The notes under the pieces are model-generated. The model was not told where the DNA came from. It saw only the letters and a program-made list of their open reading frames with translations, and made no database searches. Shown here in pieces: positions 35,261 to 43,998 of a stretch of DNA of 64,000 nucleotides (position 1 is the first letter of the stretch; each line of letters starts with the position of its first letter). The position numbers and the translations under genes were made by a program. The DNA is taken from the NCBI GenBank assembly GCA_001485605.1, contig FAON01000012.1, positions 427,001 through 491,000 on the forward strand, written 5' to 3'. Source of the stretch: Candidatus Kryptobacter tengchongensis (lineage in GTDB: Bacteria > Bacteroidota > Ignavibacteria > Kryptoniales > Kryptoniaceae).

Positions 35261-37276
35261 CTATTTTTCCATGGTCAGTTTAGTTTCTCGTCCAAGATGC
35301 TTGTTGAACCAAGCTATGATTCTTTTCCCAATATCTGCGATAAATTTTGGCTCTTGAACTCCGTGCGGTGTTCTTGGGTAAATTATCATCTCTGTTGGGC
35401 AACCTTGTCTCTTTAAAGCATTATAAAATTCTTTGCCTTGCGAAATTGGAACTCTAACATCAACCTCGCCATGGATGATTTGAGTTGGAGTTGTTACTCC
35501 CTTAACATTAAAGATAGCCGAATGTTTCATATAAACATCAAGCCTATCCCAGAATTCCCCAGAGAAATAATCGGGCAGAAAGCTTGGTATATCCGCTGTG
35601 CCTGTAAAGCTTATTAAATTCGTCACTCCAGCGCCAACGCTTGCTGCTTTGAATCTTTTGGTTTTTGTCACTATAAACGATGTCATATAGCCACCATAGC
35701 TCCATCCAGCGACACACAAACTTTCAGGATGGGCAACGCCAAGTTCAATTAGTTTATCAACCCCTGCCATCAAGTCATCATAATCACCAAATCCCCAATC
35801 ATTGTAATTTGCGAATCTAAATTCTTTGCCATAACCAGTGCTTCCTCTTGGGTTTGGTCTCAGCACGACATAGCCCTCTTGTGCAAATGCTTGAATTGGA
35901 TAAACAGCACCTGCTGATGTGAAGTTTTGAGTGAAAACGCTTGCTGGTCCGCCGTGGATTAGGAGAACAAGAGGATATCTTCGCCCTTTTTCATAATTTA
36001 CTGGATAAGTGACGAGACCTTCAATTTCAAATTTACCATCTTTTGATTTCCAAGTTAAAATTTCTGTTTTGCCCATTGGGAGTTTTGGAAAGTCTGAATT
36101 AACATCTGTCAATCGCTTCGGTTCAAATTTTTTCAAGCTTGTTATATAAACATCTGGTGGTGTTTCCGAATTTTGATAAACAAATGCCATTGTTGAGCCA
36201 TCTAAACTAAATGAAACACCTGAATAATTCCCGTTATCTGGAGTTAAAGCCCTTGGTTTTCCTCCGTCAATAGGCACAGAATAAATGCGAAACGATGTTC
36301 TATAAGCTTCGCTAACATAAATTTCCTTACTATCTTTTGACCATGAAATTATTCTGCAATTTTCATCTGGGGTTGGGGATAACCTTTTGGCTTCTCCGCC
36401 GGTTGCGGGGATGATATAAACATACCTTAACCCAGCCCATTTTATCATACCACCATCAGATTCAAAAGCTATCCACTTCCCATCGGGCGAAAACCTTGGG
36501 TTAGCGTCTGAACCTGACCATTTGATCAACGGTTTTATTTCACCACTATCTGATGGAATGATTGAAATATCTGATGTCGTCCAAACATCTGCAGTTGGAT
36601 TTGCCTGATGCGCGAAAACGATAAATTTTCCATCTGGGGACCAGTCAAATGAGGTCACATGAAATTCACCAGATGTCAAACGCTTAACGGGATATTCGCC
36701 TTTCTTATCTTTCTCAAGTTTGACAATATAAAGATGCGCATACTTATAATTTTTATCAACGATGATCATATCAAGTTTTTCTCTCTTCGCCTTTGCTTCT
36801 TCTTCCGTTTCGGGGTCAGCACTGGTAAATGCAATCATTTTTGAATCGGGTGACCATCTATAAGATATAACCCCTGACTTAACATTTGTTATCTGCTCTG
36901 CTTCCCCGCCAGTTAATCTCAGAAGCCATATTTGATTTTTACCGTCTTTCCCTCTTGTTGAAAGAAATGAGAGATATTTACCATCTGGGGAAAAGGATGG
37001 TTCTGTACATGATTTCTCTCCAAATGTAAATTGGTAGTTCATTTTTCCATCTGATGAAACAACCCAGATATGCGTGAGATATTCAGATTTTTCCCCCTCC
37101 ATCAAGGGAACTGAAACAGTATAAGCAATAAGTTTTCCATCAGGTGAGATTGCGGTTGTGCCAACTCGCTTGAACTTTATCATAACATCGGGTGTCCATT
37201 TTTCCTGGGGAAGTAAGAAGTTAGCCGCAAACAAGATTATGATGATTTGAGCCAGTATAAGATTTCTTCTCGTCAT
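35261..37276 (-). CDS. secreted S9-family prolyl oligopeptidase / dipeptidyl peptidase-like enzyme
   Basis: 671 residues with a signal peptide (ILAQIIIILFAANFLLPQ). N-terminal beta-propeller (about 30-390) with several TolB/DPP-type SPDGK repeats, then an alpha/beta hydrolase domain with nucleophile motif GWSYGGYMTSF (Ser about residue 525), an Asp in HGEVDVRVPISQ and the His in PRTPHGV. It cleaves short peptides, probably after Pro or acylated residues. With the M16 pair it makes a peptide-scavenging block. Confidence 0.9.
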   Translation of the reverse strand: MTRRNLILAQIIIILFAANFLLPQEKWTPDVMIKFKRVGTTAISPDGKLIAYTVSVPLMEGEKSEYLTHIWVVSSDGKMNYQFTFGEKSCTEPSFSPDGKYLSFLSTRGKDGKNQIWLLRLTGGEAEQITNVKSGVISYRWSPDSKMIAFTSADPETEEEAKAKREKLDMIIVDKNYKYAHLYIVKLEKDKKGEYPVKRLTSGEFHVTSFDWSPDGKFIVFAHQANPTADVWTTSDISIIPSDSGEIKPLIKWSGSDANPRFSPDGKWIAFESDGGMIKWAGLRYVYIIPATGGEAKRLSPTPDENCRIISWSKDSKEIYVSEAYRTSFRIYSVPIDGGKPRALTPDNGNYSGVSFSLDGSTMAFVYQNSETPPDVYITSLKKFEPKRLTDVNSDFPKLPMGKTEILTWKSKDGKFEIEGLVTYPVNYEKGRRYPLVLLIHGGPASVFTQNFTSAGAVYPIQAFAQEGYVVLRPNPRGSTGYGKEFRFANYNDWGFGDYDDLMAGVDKLIELGVAHPESLCVAGWSYGGYMTSFIVTKTKRFKAASVGAGVTNLISFTGTADIPSFLPDYFSGEFWDRLDVYMKHSAIFNVKGVTTPTQIIHGEVDVRVPISQGKEFYNALKRQGCPTEMIIYPRTPHGVQEPKFIADIGKRIIAWFNKHLGRETKLTMEK

Positions 37277-37292
37277 AACTTCGCCTCCATTT

Positions 37293-38327
37293 TTAATTTG
37301 TTAAAAATACCTTTAGTTTAAGTTTTGATTTAATAACTTCCCAGAATTTATCTGGCTCACCATCAAGTCGCCATATAGCGATGCCAGCAAGATTATATTT
37401 ATTCACAAGGTCAAGTTTTTCAGATAAACTTTCTTCATCTTCAAAATAAATCACATTTTCAACTCCGTTTTCATCTTTAAACCTAAAATATGGTGCTTTT
37501 GCTTTTCTATCCCATTTCTTTTTCAAATTATATTTGCTCATAACATCTTTAAGCTCAGGGTAATAAATCCCTCGTCCTTGCTCATTTCCCTTCCACCATC
37601 TTCCGTAGAAAGGTATTCCAAGTATAATTTTTTGTGGTTTTATTCCCTGTGAAATCGCAAATTTTATTGTTTCTTCCACCCACCACTTTGGCGCAATTGG
37701 TCCAGGGGGATCAAGTCTTCCTGCATAATCATATCCCATTATCACAAAATAATCAACCACTTCACCAAGTTCAGAATAATCATAAACCCCAGCCCAGCCA
37801 GTAAATTTTTCAGATGTTTTTGCAACTACATCAACACTTACAACTTTCCCGTAGTTATGAAGTTTTGCGCTCACAAGCTCAACAAACTTAGTATATCCAT
37901 CACGAACATTCACAAATGGTCCTTCAAAATCAAGGTTTATTCCAATGTAATTTCCATTTAGAACAAGTTTTAAGATTGAATCGGCGATCATTTCTCTAAC
38001 TTTTGGTTCAGAAAGCAATGCCTCAGCAATATCAACACGAAAGCCTTGATTAACTATGAGTGGCATTAAAGGCAGATCATTTTGACGGGAGAAAATTAAA
38101 AGATTTGAGTCAATGTCAGCGATGATATTTCCAGCGCTGTCAAACCTAAACCATGTTGGGGAAACAATGGAAATGGAAGAAAAATTCTTTTGAAGAGATA
38201 GAAAACTTGTAGTATCTGCTTTGACGACCCAAGCGATGATAATTTTCGGATGGTATTCAAATGGTGGTCTTAAGGTTGCGCACGAAGATAAAAGAAAAAT
38301 TAACGGGATTAAAAATCTTGCTCTCAT
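37293..38327 (-). CDS. GH18-family glycoside hydrolase, probable lipoprotein
   Basis: 344 residues. Starts MRARFLIPLIFLLSSCATL, a lipoprotein signal with lipobox LSSC. The (beta/alpha)8 domain has the GH18 motif as YIGINLDFEGPF, with the catalytic Glu, then YFVIMGYDYAG and ILGIPFYGRWW, and a C-terminal GIAIWRLDGE. This resembles the spore-cortex/YaaH-like and chitinase-like branch that acts on GlcNAc-containing polymers. Substrate (peptidoglycan or chitin-like) is not decided by sequence. Confidence 0.88.
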   Translation of the reverse strand: MRARFLIPLIFLLSSCATLRPPFEYHPKIIIAWVVKADTTSFLSLQKNFSSISIVSPTWFRFDSAGNIIADIDSNLLIFSRQNDLPLMPLIVNQGFRVDIAEALLSEPKVREMIADSILKLVLNGNYIGINLDFEGPFVNVRDGYTKFVELVSAKLHNYGKVVSVDVVAKTSEKFTGWAGVYDYSELGEVVDYFVIMGYDYAGRLDPPGPIAPKWWVEETIKFAISQGIKPQKIILGIPFYGRWWKGNEQGRGIYYPELKDVMSKYNLKKKWDRKAKAPYFRFKDENGVENVIYFEDEESLSEKLDLVNKYNLAGIAIWRLDGEPDKFWEVIKSKLKLKVFLTN

Positions 38328-38339
38328 AAATTATCAAAA

Positions 38340-39218
38340 TTAAATTTCTATGCCGGCAAGTTCAGCCATTGTTTTATAGATTGCCGAGTAATCTTCATTT
38401 TCATATTTTGAAAGAGTTTGAACAAACATCTCACGAATTGATGAAATAACGGGAAATGGAATTTTCAAGTCAAGTGCTAAATCAAGGACTAAATTTATGT
38501 CTTTCAACATATGTTTGACATAGAAATTCGGCTCAAAGTTTCCGTTTATTATCGTTTTGCCCTTGTTTTGATACATTGCTGAGTTGAGGGCGGAATTTTC
38601 AAGCACTTCAAGAACTATTTCTTTTGGAATCCCGGATTTTTCTGCAAGGACGAATGCTTGGGATAATGCAACGATCATTGTGGCTATCATTGAGTTCATG
38701 GCAAGTTTCAAAATTGTCGCTTTCTCCACCGAATCAAACTTCCATGTTTTCTTTCCCAAAACTTTAAAAATTTCTTCGCATTTTTCTATTGCAGATTTAT
38801 CACCGCCAGCAAAAATTAACAATGTTCCATCACCAGCCTGAGTTTTACTCCCGAGCACTGGAGCATGGATAAAGTAAGCACCTTGTTTTTTGTAATCACT
38901 GTAAAGCTTGAGAGTTGTAGATGGTGAAACTGTGCTCATATCAATATGGATAAATCCATTTTTTAGATTGTTGAAGATTCCGTTTTTATCATATGCGATG
39001 TTTTCAAGTGCTTTTGAATCAGCAAGCATTGATATTGTGATGTCGCAATTCTTTACAATCTCAGCTGGTGATTCAACAGGGGTTATCCCTTTATCCCCAA
39101 GTTTTAAAATTTTTTCTTTTGTTCTGTTGTATACGACAAGCTCATATCCGTTATTTAAAAGTCTTTTTGCCATCATTTCTCCCATTATTCCAAGTCCTAT
39201 GAAACCGATTTTCTTCAT
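38340..39218 (-). CDS. beta-hydroxyacid dehydrogenase (3-hydroxyisobutyrate dehydrogenase family)
   Basis: 292 residues from ATG 39218, which has GGAGGG just upstream; a TTG at 39230 is in frame. N-terminal Rossmann motif KIGFIGLGIMGEMMA, VYNRTKEK (an R suggests NADP preference), the substrate motif FIHAPVLGSKTQAGDGTL, and the catalytic Lys in LKLAMNSMIATM. The GLYR-type of the family reduces succinic semialdehyde or glyoxylate; the exact substrate cannot be read. Confidence 0.88.
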   Translation of the reverse strand: MKKIGFIGLGIMGEMMAKRLLNNGYELVVYNRTKEKILKLGDKGITPVESPAEIVKNCDITISMLADSKALENIAYDKNGIFNNLKNGFIHIDMSTVSPSTTLKLYSDYKKQGAYFIHAPVLGSKTQAGDGTLLIFAGGDKSAIEKCEEIFKVLGKKTWKFDSVEKATILKLAMNSMIATMIVALSQAFVLAEKSGIPKEIVLEVLENSALNSAMYQNKGKTIINGNFEPNFYVKHMLKDINLVLDLALDLKIPFPVISSIREMFVQTLSKYENEDYSAIYKTMAELAGIEI

Positions 39219-39233
39219 TTCACCCTCCAAATT

Positions 39234-40319
39234 TTATTTTACAAAAATCATAAGTTTTGAAGCGATAAAATCCCCTGCGAAAATCGTATAAACATAAACC
39301 CCACTTGCAAGGTCATCGGCGTTAAAAATCACATAGTGCAAACCCGAGCCTTTTTCCTCATCTACGAGTGTTTTGACTTCTCTCCCGAGCAAATCATAGA
39401 CCTTGAGGATAACTCGCCTTGGCTCGGGAAGATAATATCTTATAACTGTTGAAGTGTTAAATGGGTTTGGATAATTTTGAAAAAGCTCAAATTTATTAAA
39501 TTTGACTTCTTCTTCGGCGACTTGCGATGGTGGATCAGCATTTATGATTTCACCAGCTCTTACGGTTACAGTTCGCTTATAAAGTCCATTTAATGCTGTT
39601 ATTGTATAAGTTCCAGGCTTGACCTCACCTATTGCGTAATTTTCCTGATAAATATCATCGCTTCCTATATAAGGGTCATTGAAATTATATGTCAAAGCAT
39701 AGCTAAAAGTTGTATAGGGTGGTCTTGGTTTAGGGTCAGGACTTATATCAACTCGGGTTGAGTTGGGAGCGTTTGGAATTTTGCCGTAAATAGCACCTGT
39801 TCCATTCATTGCAAACCAAAGTTCCGGGTTTCGCCTCGTTCTATAGGATTCATATCTTGGTGTCCCAAGACGAATTTCAAAATGTAAGTGAGGTCCTGTT
39901 GAATATCCTGTATTCCCTGAGATTGCAACTGGTTCACCAGCTTTGACGCTGTCCCCCTGATTCTTTAATGGTTTTGAGAGATGTCCGTAAAGTAAATATA
40001 AATCTTTTCCTTCCCATTGCCCTTTAATAAAAATATAATTTCCTGCCCCATTGGGTTCATAACCACCAATTGTGTCGTATGGGTTATATGCAACAAAATA
40101 AATTATACCATCGCAAGCCGAGTAAACGGTGTCGTATCTTACGAGGATGTCAACGCCAGTATGAGCTCTATTTTGGGGATCGCGGATATTTGGTTCACCG
40201 TAAAGATATGAGCCGTTGATTTGAATATGATCTGGCACGGGGCGTTTTAATCTAAAACTTTGAGGATAAAGAAATTGCACAAGGATTAAAAAAAGTGGTA
40301 AAATTTTTAACATTTTCAA
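39234..40319 (-). CDS. M23-family peptidase with T9SS sorting domain
   Basis: 361 residues with signal peptide (ILPLFLILVQFLYPQ). LytM domain with zinc ligands in HTGVDILV and the HLHFE motif in GPHLHFEIRLG, also YGHLSKPL. A short carboxypeptidase-regulatory-like segment follows, then a T9SS type A sorting domain (YPNPFNTSTVIRYYLPEP, ending ASKLMIFVK). It likely cuts peptidoglycan or extracellular peptides at the cell surface. Overlaps thiI by 4 bases, which links a surface enzyme and a tRNA-modification gene in one transcript. Confidence 0.9.
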   Translation of the reverse strand: MKMLKILPLFLILVQFLYPQSFRLKRPVPDHIQINGSYLYGEPNIRDPQNRAHTGVDILVRYDTVYSACDGIIYFVAYNPYDTIGGYEPNGAGNYIFIKGQWEGKDLYLLYGHLSKPLKNQGDSVKAGEPVAISGNTGYSTGPHLHFEIRLGTPRYESYRTRRNPELWFAMNGTGAIYGKIPNAPNSTRVDISPDPKPRPPYTTFSYALTYNFNDPYIGSDDIYQENYAIGEVKPGTYTITALNGLYKRTVTVRAGEIINADPPSQVAEEEVKFNKFELFQNYPNPFNTSTVIRYYLPEPRRVILKVYDLLGREVKTLVDEEKGSGLHYVIFNADDLASGVYVYTIFAGDFIASKLMIFVK

Positions 40320-41548
40320 TCTTCAATTTTTTCAACTATGTTTTTGTCAAGGAAATCGGCATATATATTTTCAACTTCGGCGTTTGAAAGGGAAATTTCA
40401 ACAAGTTCATTCCAGTTGATTTTCTTTTCCACTTCAAATATATCATTAAGATCCGCCCATGTTTCAGGATGTCTTCCTGTTAAGAAACTGCAACAATCAT
40501 CATATGGCTGGCTTGAAATTTCGTAAGTTCCTATCTCCCTTGATTTTTGAATTATCTCTTCCTTGTCAATTCCGATTAAAGGTCTTAATATCGGCAGGTT
40601 AGCAATTTGATTTATCACTCTTATATTTCTTAATGTCTGAGAGGCAACTTGACCTAAGCTTTCACCTGTTACCAAAGCTTCGGCTTTTTCTTTTTCGGCG
40701 ATTTTTTCCGCAATTTTTATCATTAATCTTCTGTATAAAATTGTCCTTAGTTCAACGGGGGCGTTCAAAACAATTATACGCTGTGCTTCGGCTATGGGAA
40801 CGATGTAGAGTTTTGAGTGAAGTTGAAACCTGCTTAAAATTTTAACAATCTGTTTTACTTGCTCAATTGAATCATAAGATGTGTAGGGGTAGCTGTGATA
40901 ATGAACAAATACAACCCTTGCGCCTCGTTTCATAATCATATATGATGCCACTGGCGAGTCAAATCCCGCTGACAACAGCGAAACAACTTTACCGCTTGAG
41001 CCAACAGGTAATCCACCAGGACCTTTAAATCTATCGGCGTAAACATAAACTTCTCTATCAACTATTTCAATATGCACAGTGATATCGGGATTTTTTAGGT
41101 CAACTTTAATTTCTTTGCCATCGCTTTTAAATTTTTCAAGTATAAAGGCTCCAACTTTCTGGTTCACTTCAACGGAGTTAAGAGGGAATTTTTTGTTTTG
41201 TCTTTTTGTCTTTACGCTAAAGGTTTTAAAATTTTTGCTTTTCAAGACCTTTAAACTTGCCTCACAAATTTTTTCTATATCAAGAGCTGAAACAATTCCA
41301 ATCCCGTAATTTGTCAATCCGAAGACATTATTTAATCTTGACTTAACAATTTCAATTTTTTCGGTGTCTTCAAATCCAAATGGGAGGACGATCTTTAATC
41401 TTCCGTACCCACGCATCACCATGTTTTGTTTCACTATATCTGAAAGCATAAAAGCGATGTTTGTTCTTAACTTCTTCTCAAATATCTCTCTATTTTTTTG
41501 CTTTAGGGCAACCTCATGGTAATGACATATTACAACGGCTGAGCTCAT
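40316..41548 (-). CDS. thiI: tRNA 4-thiouridine synthase ThiI (without rhodanese domain)
   Basis: 410 residues. N-terminal ferredoxin-like and THUMP domains, then the PP-loop adenylating domain with VVSLLSAGFDSPVASYMIMKRGARV, and TGESLGQVASQTLRNI. A C-terminal DDCCSFLTGRHPET region is present, but the rhodanese domain of E. coli ThiI is missing, as in Bacillus-type ThiI. It makes s4U8 in tRNA. Sulfur must come from a separate sulfurtransferase. The ~80 bases to the next gene on the plus strand form a divergent intergenic region. Confidence 0.93.
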   Translation of the reverse strand: MSSAVVICHYHEVALKQKNREIFEKKLRTNIAFMLSDIVKQNMVMRGYGRLKIVLPFGFEDTEKIEIVKSRLNNVFGLTNYGIGIVSALDIEKICEASLKVLKSKNFKTFSVKTKRQNKKFPLNSVEVNQKVGAFILEKFKSDGKEIKVDLKNPDITVHIEIVDREVYVYADRFKGPGGLPVGSSGKVVSLLSAGFDSPVASYMIMKRGARVVFVHYHSYPYTSYDSIEQVKQIVKILSRFQLHSKLYIVPIAEAQRIIVLNAPVELRTILYRRLMIKIAEKIAEKEKAEALVTGESLGQVASQTLRNIRVINQIANLPILRPLIGIDKEEIIQKSREIGTYEISSQPYDDCCSFLTGRHPETWADLNDIFEVEKKINWNELVEISLSNAEVENIYADFLDKNIVEKIED

Positions 41549-41629
41549 AAAGTCTTGTTTTTGATTTTAAATCTAAAGTAAAAATTATTTTAAATGAAAG
41601 TTAAAATCAAATCAACGGAGGTGTAATCT

Positions 41630-42340
41630 ATGGCGGTAGAGAAAATTTTAAACTATGTTGGAATTGTCGGGGTGATAGCTTTTTTGTTGATTTATGGTTT
41701 TGAACTTGCCCCACACCACGATGGACCCCCTGTATCAATCAAATGGATAAAAGAAAATTTGGGCACAGAGGGATTTTGGTATGTTAACTTATAGAAAGCC
41801 GACGAAAAATTTGTGGAAATCAGAAACTGTTTTCATGGCATTTGTAGTTGCTTTGATGACGGAGATGTTTGGTTGACCATTTTTAATTTTTCTTGTCTCT
41901 TCAATTTTTGATGTTCCAATTATATCAAAAAAATATTTTGAAGCATTTGGGCATCTGCCAGCAAAGATCGGGACATTGATAAGTATCATTGGACTATTTT
42001 TAATTTCAGCTGGCGGGGCAGAAATTCATAAAATGGGGGGCTTGTAACTGATGGAATTTATGAGTTCATACGCCATCCTCAATACACTGGAATTTTTCTT
42101 GTTGCATTCGGGTGGCTTATACACTGATCATCGCTGGTAACTTTATGCCCTGTTCTGGTTGGAGCTTATATTTGGCTTTCAATTCAAGAGGAGAAGGAAC
42201 TTGTTGAGGTTTATGGTCAAACTTACATTGAATATGCAAGTAAAACGAAGAGACTTATCCCGTATCTTGCAAGAAAAAGTTTTGATGGTTTAGCTATTAT
42301 TTTTATTATTCGTTATTACGGTTTCCGAGAACCTCGTTAA
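41630..42340 (+). pseudogene. decayed isoprenylcysteine methyltransferase-like membrane protein gene
   Basis: An intact start with a strong site (ACGGAGGTG) and 54 codons is stopped by TAG at 41792-41794. Downstream, pieces of the same type of protein continue in shifting frames: KNLWKSETVFMAFVVALM, LPAKIGTLISIIGLFLISAG, then [24 protein letters not shown], and IQEEKELVEVYGQTYIEYASKTKRLIPYL. The HPxYTG and EEkxLxxxxGxxYxxY motifs are those of ICMT/PEMT-like methyltransferases. Several stops and frameshifts mean it is not functional. It borders CRISPR array 1. Confidence 0.8.
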
Positions 42341-42541
42341 TAAGTTAACACTTGTGATTTTGAATATCTAATTGATTTACAATCACTTTCCCTTGCTCTG
42401 ACGCAAATCTTGACACATTGTCAGGGAGGTTCTCGGAAAAATCAGGGGTAAAAGTTAACACAAAAGGACTTGACTTTTGGGATAAAATTTATTATATTTA
42501 AGTGTGTGAATTAGTTTATTTAAAGTTTTGTTTTACCGTGG
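42322..42541 (+). promoter_or_regulatory. CRISPR array 1 leader
   Basis: Sequence before the first repeat shared with the array 2 leader. Blocks in common: GCTCTGAC, GTCAGGGAGGTT, CGGAAAAAT, GTTAACA and a promoter TTGACT (42470-42475), 17 bases, TATATT (42493-42498). GTGTGAATT at 42504-42512, just after the -10 box, copies the first bases of the repeat. An exact 14-bp inverted repeat (42322-42335 and 42426-42439) occurs only in this leader. The transcript would run into the array from the left. Confidence 0.75.
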
Positions 42542-43034
42542 GTGTGAATCGAACCTGTGAGGGATTGAAACTTTAAAGCGTTTTTAACCCACGAATAGTC
42601 ATCTTTGTGTGAATCGAACCTGTGAGGGATTGAAACAAATACTTCACGGGTATAAATATAACTGGCGTTTCCTGTGTGAATTGAACCTGTGAGGGATTGA
42701 AACTAAACACTTAACAAAACTCCATCGGGCAATTTCTCAGTGTGAATTGAACCTGTGAGGGATTGAAACAATTTATTCCCATAAACCCCCAAATGTTCAT
42801 ACGCGTGTGAATTGAACCTGTGAGGGATTGAAACTAACTTGCCCACGCCTTCATCGCAGACCCAAACGCATGTGTGAATTGAACCTGTGAGGGATTGAAA
42901 CTCGGTAAGTATTTTCTCAAGAGAAGGTATTTTAGCAAGTGTGAATTGAACCTGTGAGGGATTGAAACAGTTGACAAATTGAAAAAATATCATTATATTT
43001 ATTAGTGTGAATTGAATTCGTGAGGGATTGAGAT
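42542..43034 (+). CRISPR. CRISPR array 1: 8 repeats of 30 nt, 7 spacers
   Basis: Repeats start at 42542, 42607, 42674, 42740, 42805, 42872, 42939 and a degenerate last one at 43005. Each begins GTGTGAAT and ends GGGATTGAAAC; the last eight bases, ATTGAAAC, are the classic crRNA 5' handle, which agrees with a leader on the left. Spacers are 35-37 nt. The first two repeats read GAATCGAACC, the next five GAATTGAACC. The last repeat has several changes and marks the old end. No cas gene lies in the window, so the array depends on cas genes elsewhere. Confidence 0.97.
42971..42999 (+). promoter_or_regulatory. promoter-like sequence inside the last spacer of array 1
   Basis: TTGACA (42971-42976), 17 bases, TATATT (42994-42999), the same form as the other promoters in this window, lying wholly within the last spacer (42969-43004) and pointing at the gene at 43122. 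It may serve that gene. Confidence 0.55.
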
Positions 43035-43121
43035 GAAATTCTTGATTCATTGCCTAAAAACTTATTTCACGACAACTATGGATATTTTGTGTTAAGTTAA
43101 AATCATAGGAGGGAGATTAAA

Positions 43122-43970
43122 ATGTTAAGGAGTTTATTTTTAGTTTTAATTTTGAATTCTTTAATTTCTTGTGATAAGTTATTTCCACAGCTATCATCTA
43201 CAGGTGTTCCTGATCCTTGGGTCGGGGCAGGGGTTTATCTTTTTGATGGGCATCAAATATTTTCTGACAATAAGCTATTTGCAAGGGAATTTAATCAAGC
43301 GGGTGATTTTGCTAATCTAAATGTTAAAAGGTCTTTCGAGTTAAAAGATTTAACTAGGAAAGTTGATGAAAGGGTAAGGGTTGGGGGAAGCCTCGGCATC
43401 ACGGGTTTATATCCCATCTTGCTTTTTCGCTCTGATATAAAAAAGGATCACATTGGTGGAATGAGTACATATTACATCGGTGATGGTCCGTGGCAGAGGG
43501 GATTTATAACGACAGGGGATTGGAGGGAGGATAAAGGAAGTGAAGATAAATTTAAAAGATACAGGATTTATTTGGGTATGGGGACTCCGTATGCATTTAA
43601 TTTGGGTTTCAAATATAGGGTGTCAAAAAGTTGGTTTATAGAAATAGAAAGACCAATACTTCCAGTTTTATTTCCATTAGCTTTTAGTTTTGGGACTTCA
43701 ACTAAGGAGTATGTTAATCCACCGAGATTTATATTTCTTGATTTAGAAGCTAAGGTTGTGATAGGATATCATCTTACTATAGCTTATGAGATTGCAAGTT
43801 TGGGACTTTTTTCACCACCTCCTGGATTTGGTGGAGGTTTATTGGGAGAGATAGACCTTGAGACAGCATTAGGTCTTATGATATACTTAAGAGTTGGCAT
43901 TGTTGATTATCTTTTCGGTAGAGACTATATCTATCCTTACTTTCAGCTTGGATTTGGATTGAATTTTTAA
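43122..43970 (+). CDS. putative outer-membrane beta-barrel or lipoprotein of unknown function
   Basis: 282 residues, not assigned to a family. Starts MLRSLFLVLILNSLISCDKL, an export signal; LISC could be a lipobox. The second half alternates polar and hydrophobic residues in strand-like runs (NLGFKYRVSKSWFIEIE, LTIAYEIASLGLF, LGLMIYLRVGIVDYLF) and the protein ends FQLGFGLNF, with the terminal Phe common in outer-membrane barrels. A clear site AGGAGGGAG precedes the ATG. It is 28 bases upstream of the next secreted-protein gene, so they form an operon between two CRISPR arrays. Confidence 0.6.
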   Translation: MLRSLFLVLILNSLISCDKLFPQLSSTGVPDPWVGAGVYLFDGHQIFSDNKLFAREFNQAGDFANLNVKRSFELKDLTRKVDERVRVGGSLGITGLYPILLFRSDIKKDHIGGMSTYYIGDGPWQRGFITTGDWREDKGSEDKFKRYRIYLGMGTPYAFNLGFKYRVSKSWFIEIERPILPVLFPLAFSFGTSTKEYVNPPRFIFLDLEAKVVIGYHLTIAYEIASLGLFSPPPGFGGGLLGEIDLETALGLMIYLRVGIVDYLFGRDYIYPYFQLGFGLNF

Positions 43971-43998
43971 ATAGTTAAATTAAAGTAGGAGAGTTAAA

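Noticed and set aside
41630-41794. Short 54-residue membrane protein as a functional gene
   Set aside because: Downstream sequence continues the same methyltransferase family in other frames, so the short frame is a truncated end of a dead gene.
42322-42439. Inverted repeat as a terminator of the methyltransferase remnant
   Set aside because: The arms are 90 bases apart and no T run follows; a terminator hairpin is unlikely.
42703-43050. Minus-strand open frame of 115 codons across CRISPR array 1
   Set aside because: The reverse complement of the repeat is free of stops and gives the repeated peptide FNPSQVQFT; it is an artefact of the array. The same holds for minus frames at 46105-46293 and 46905-47201.
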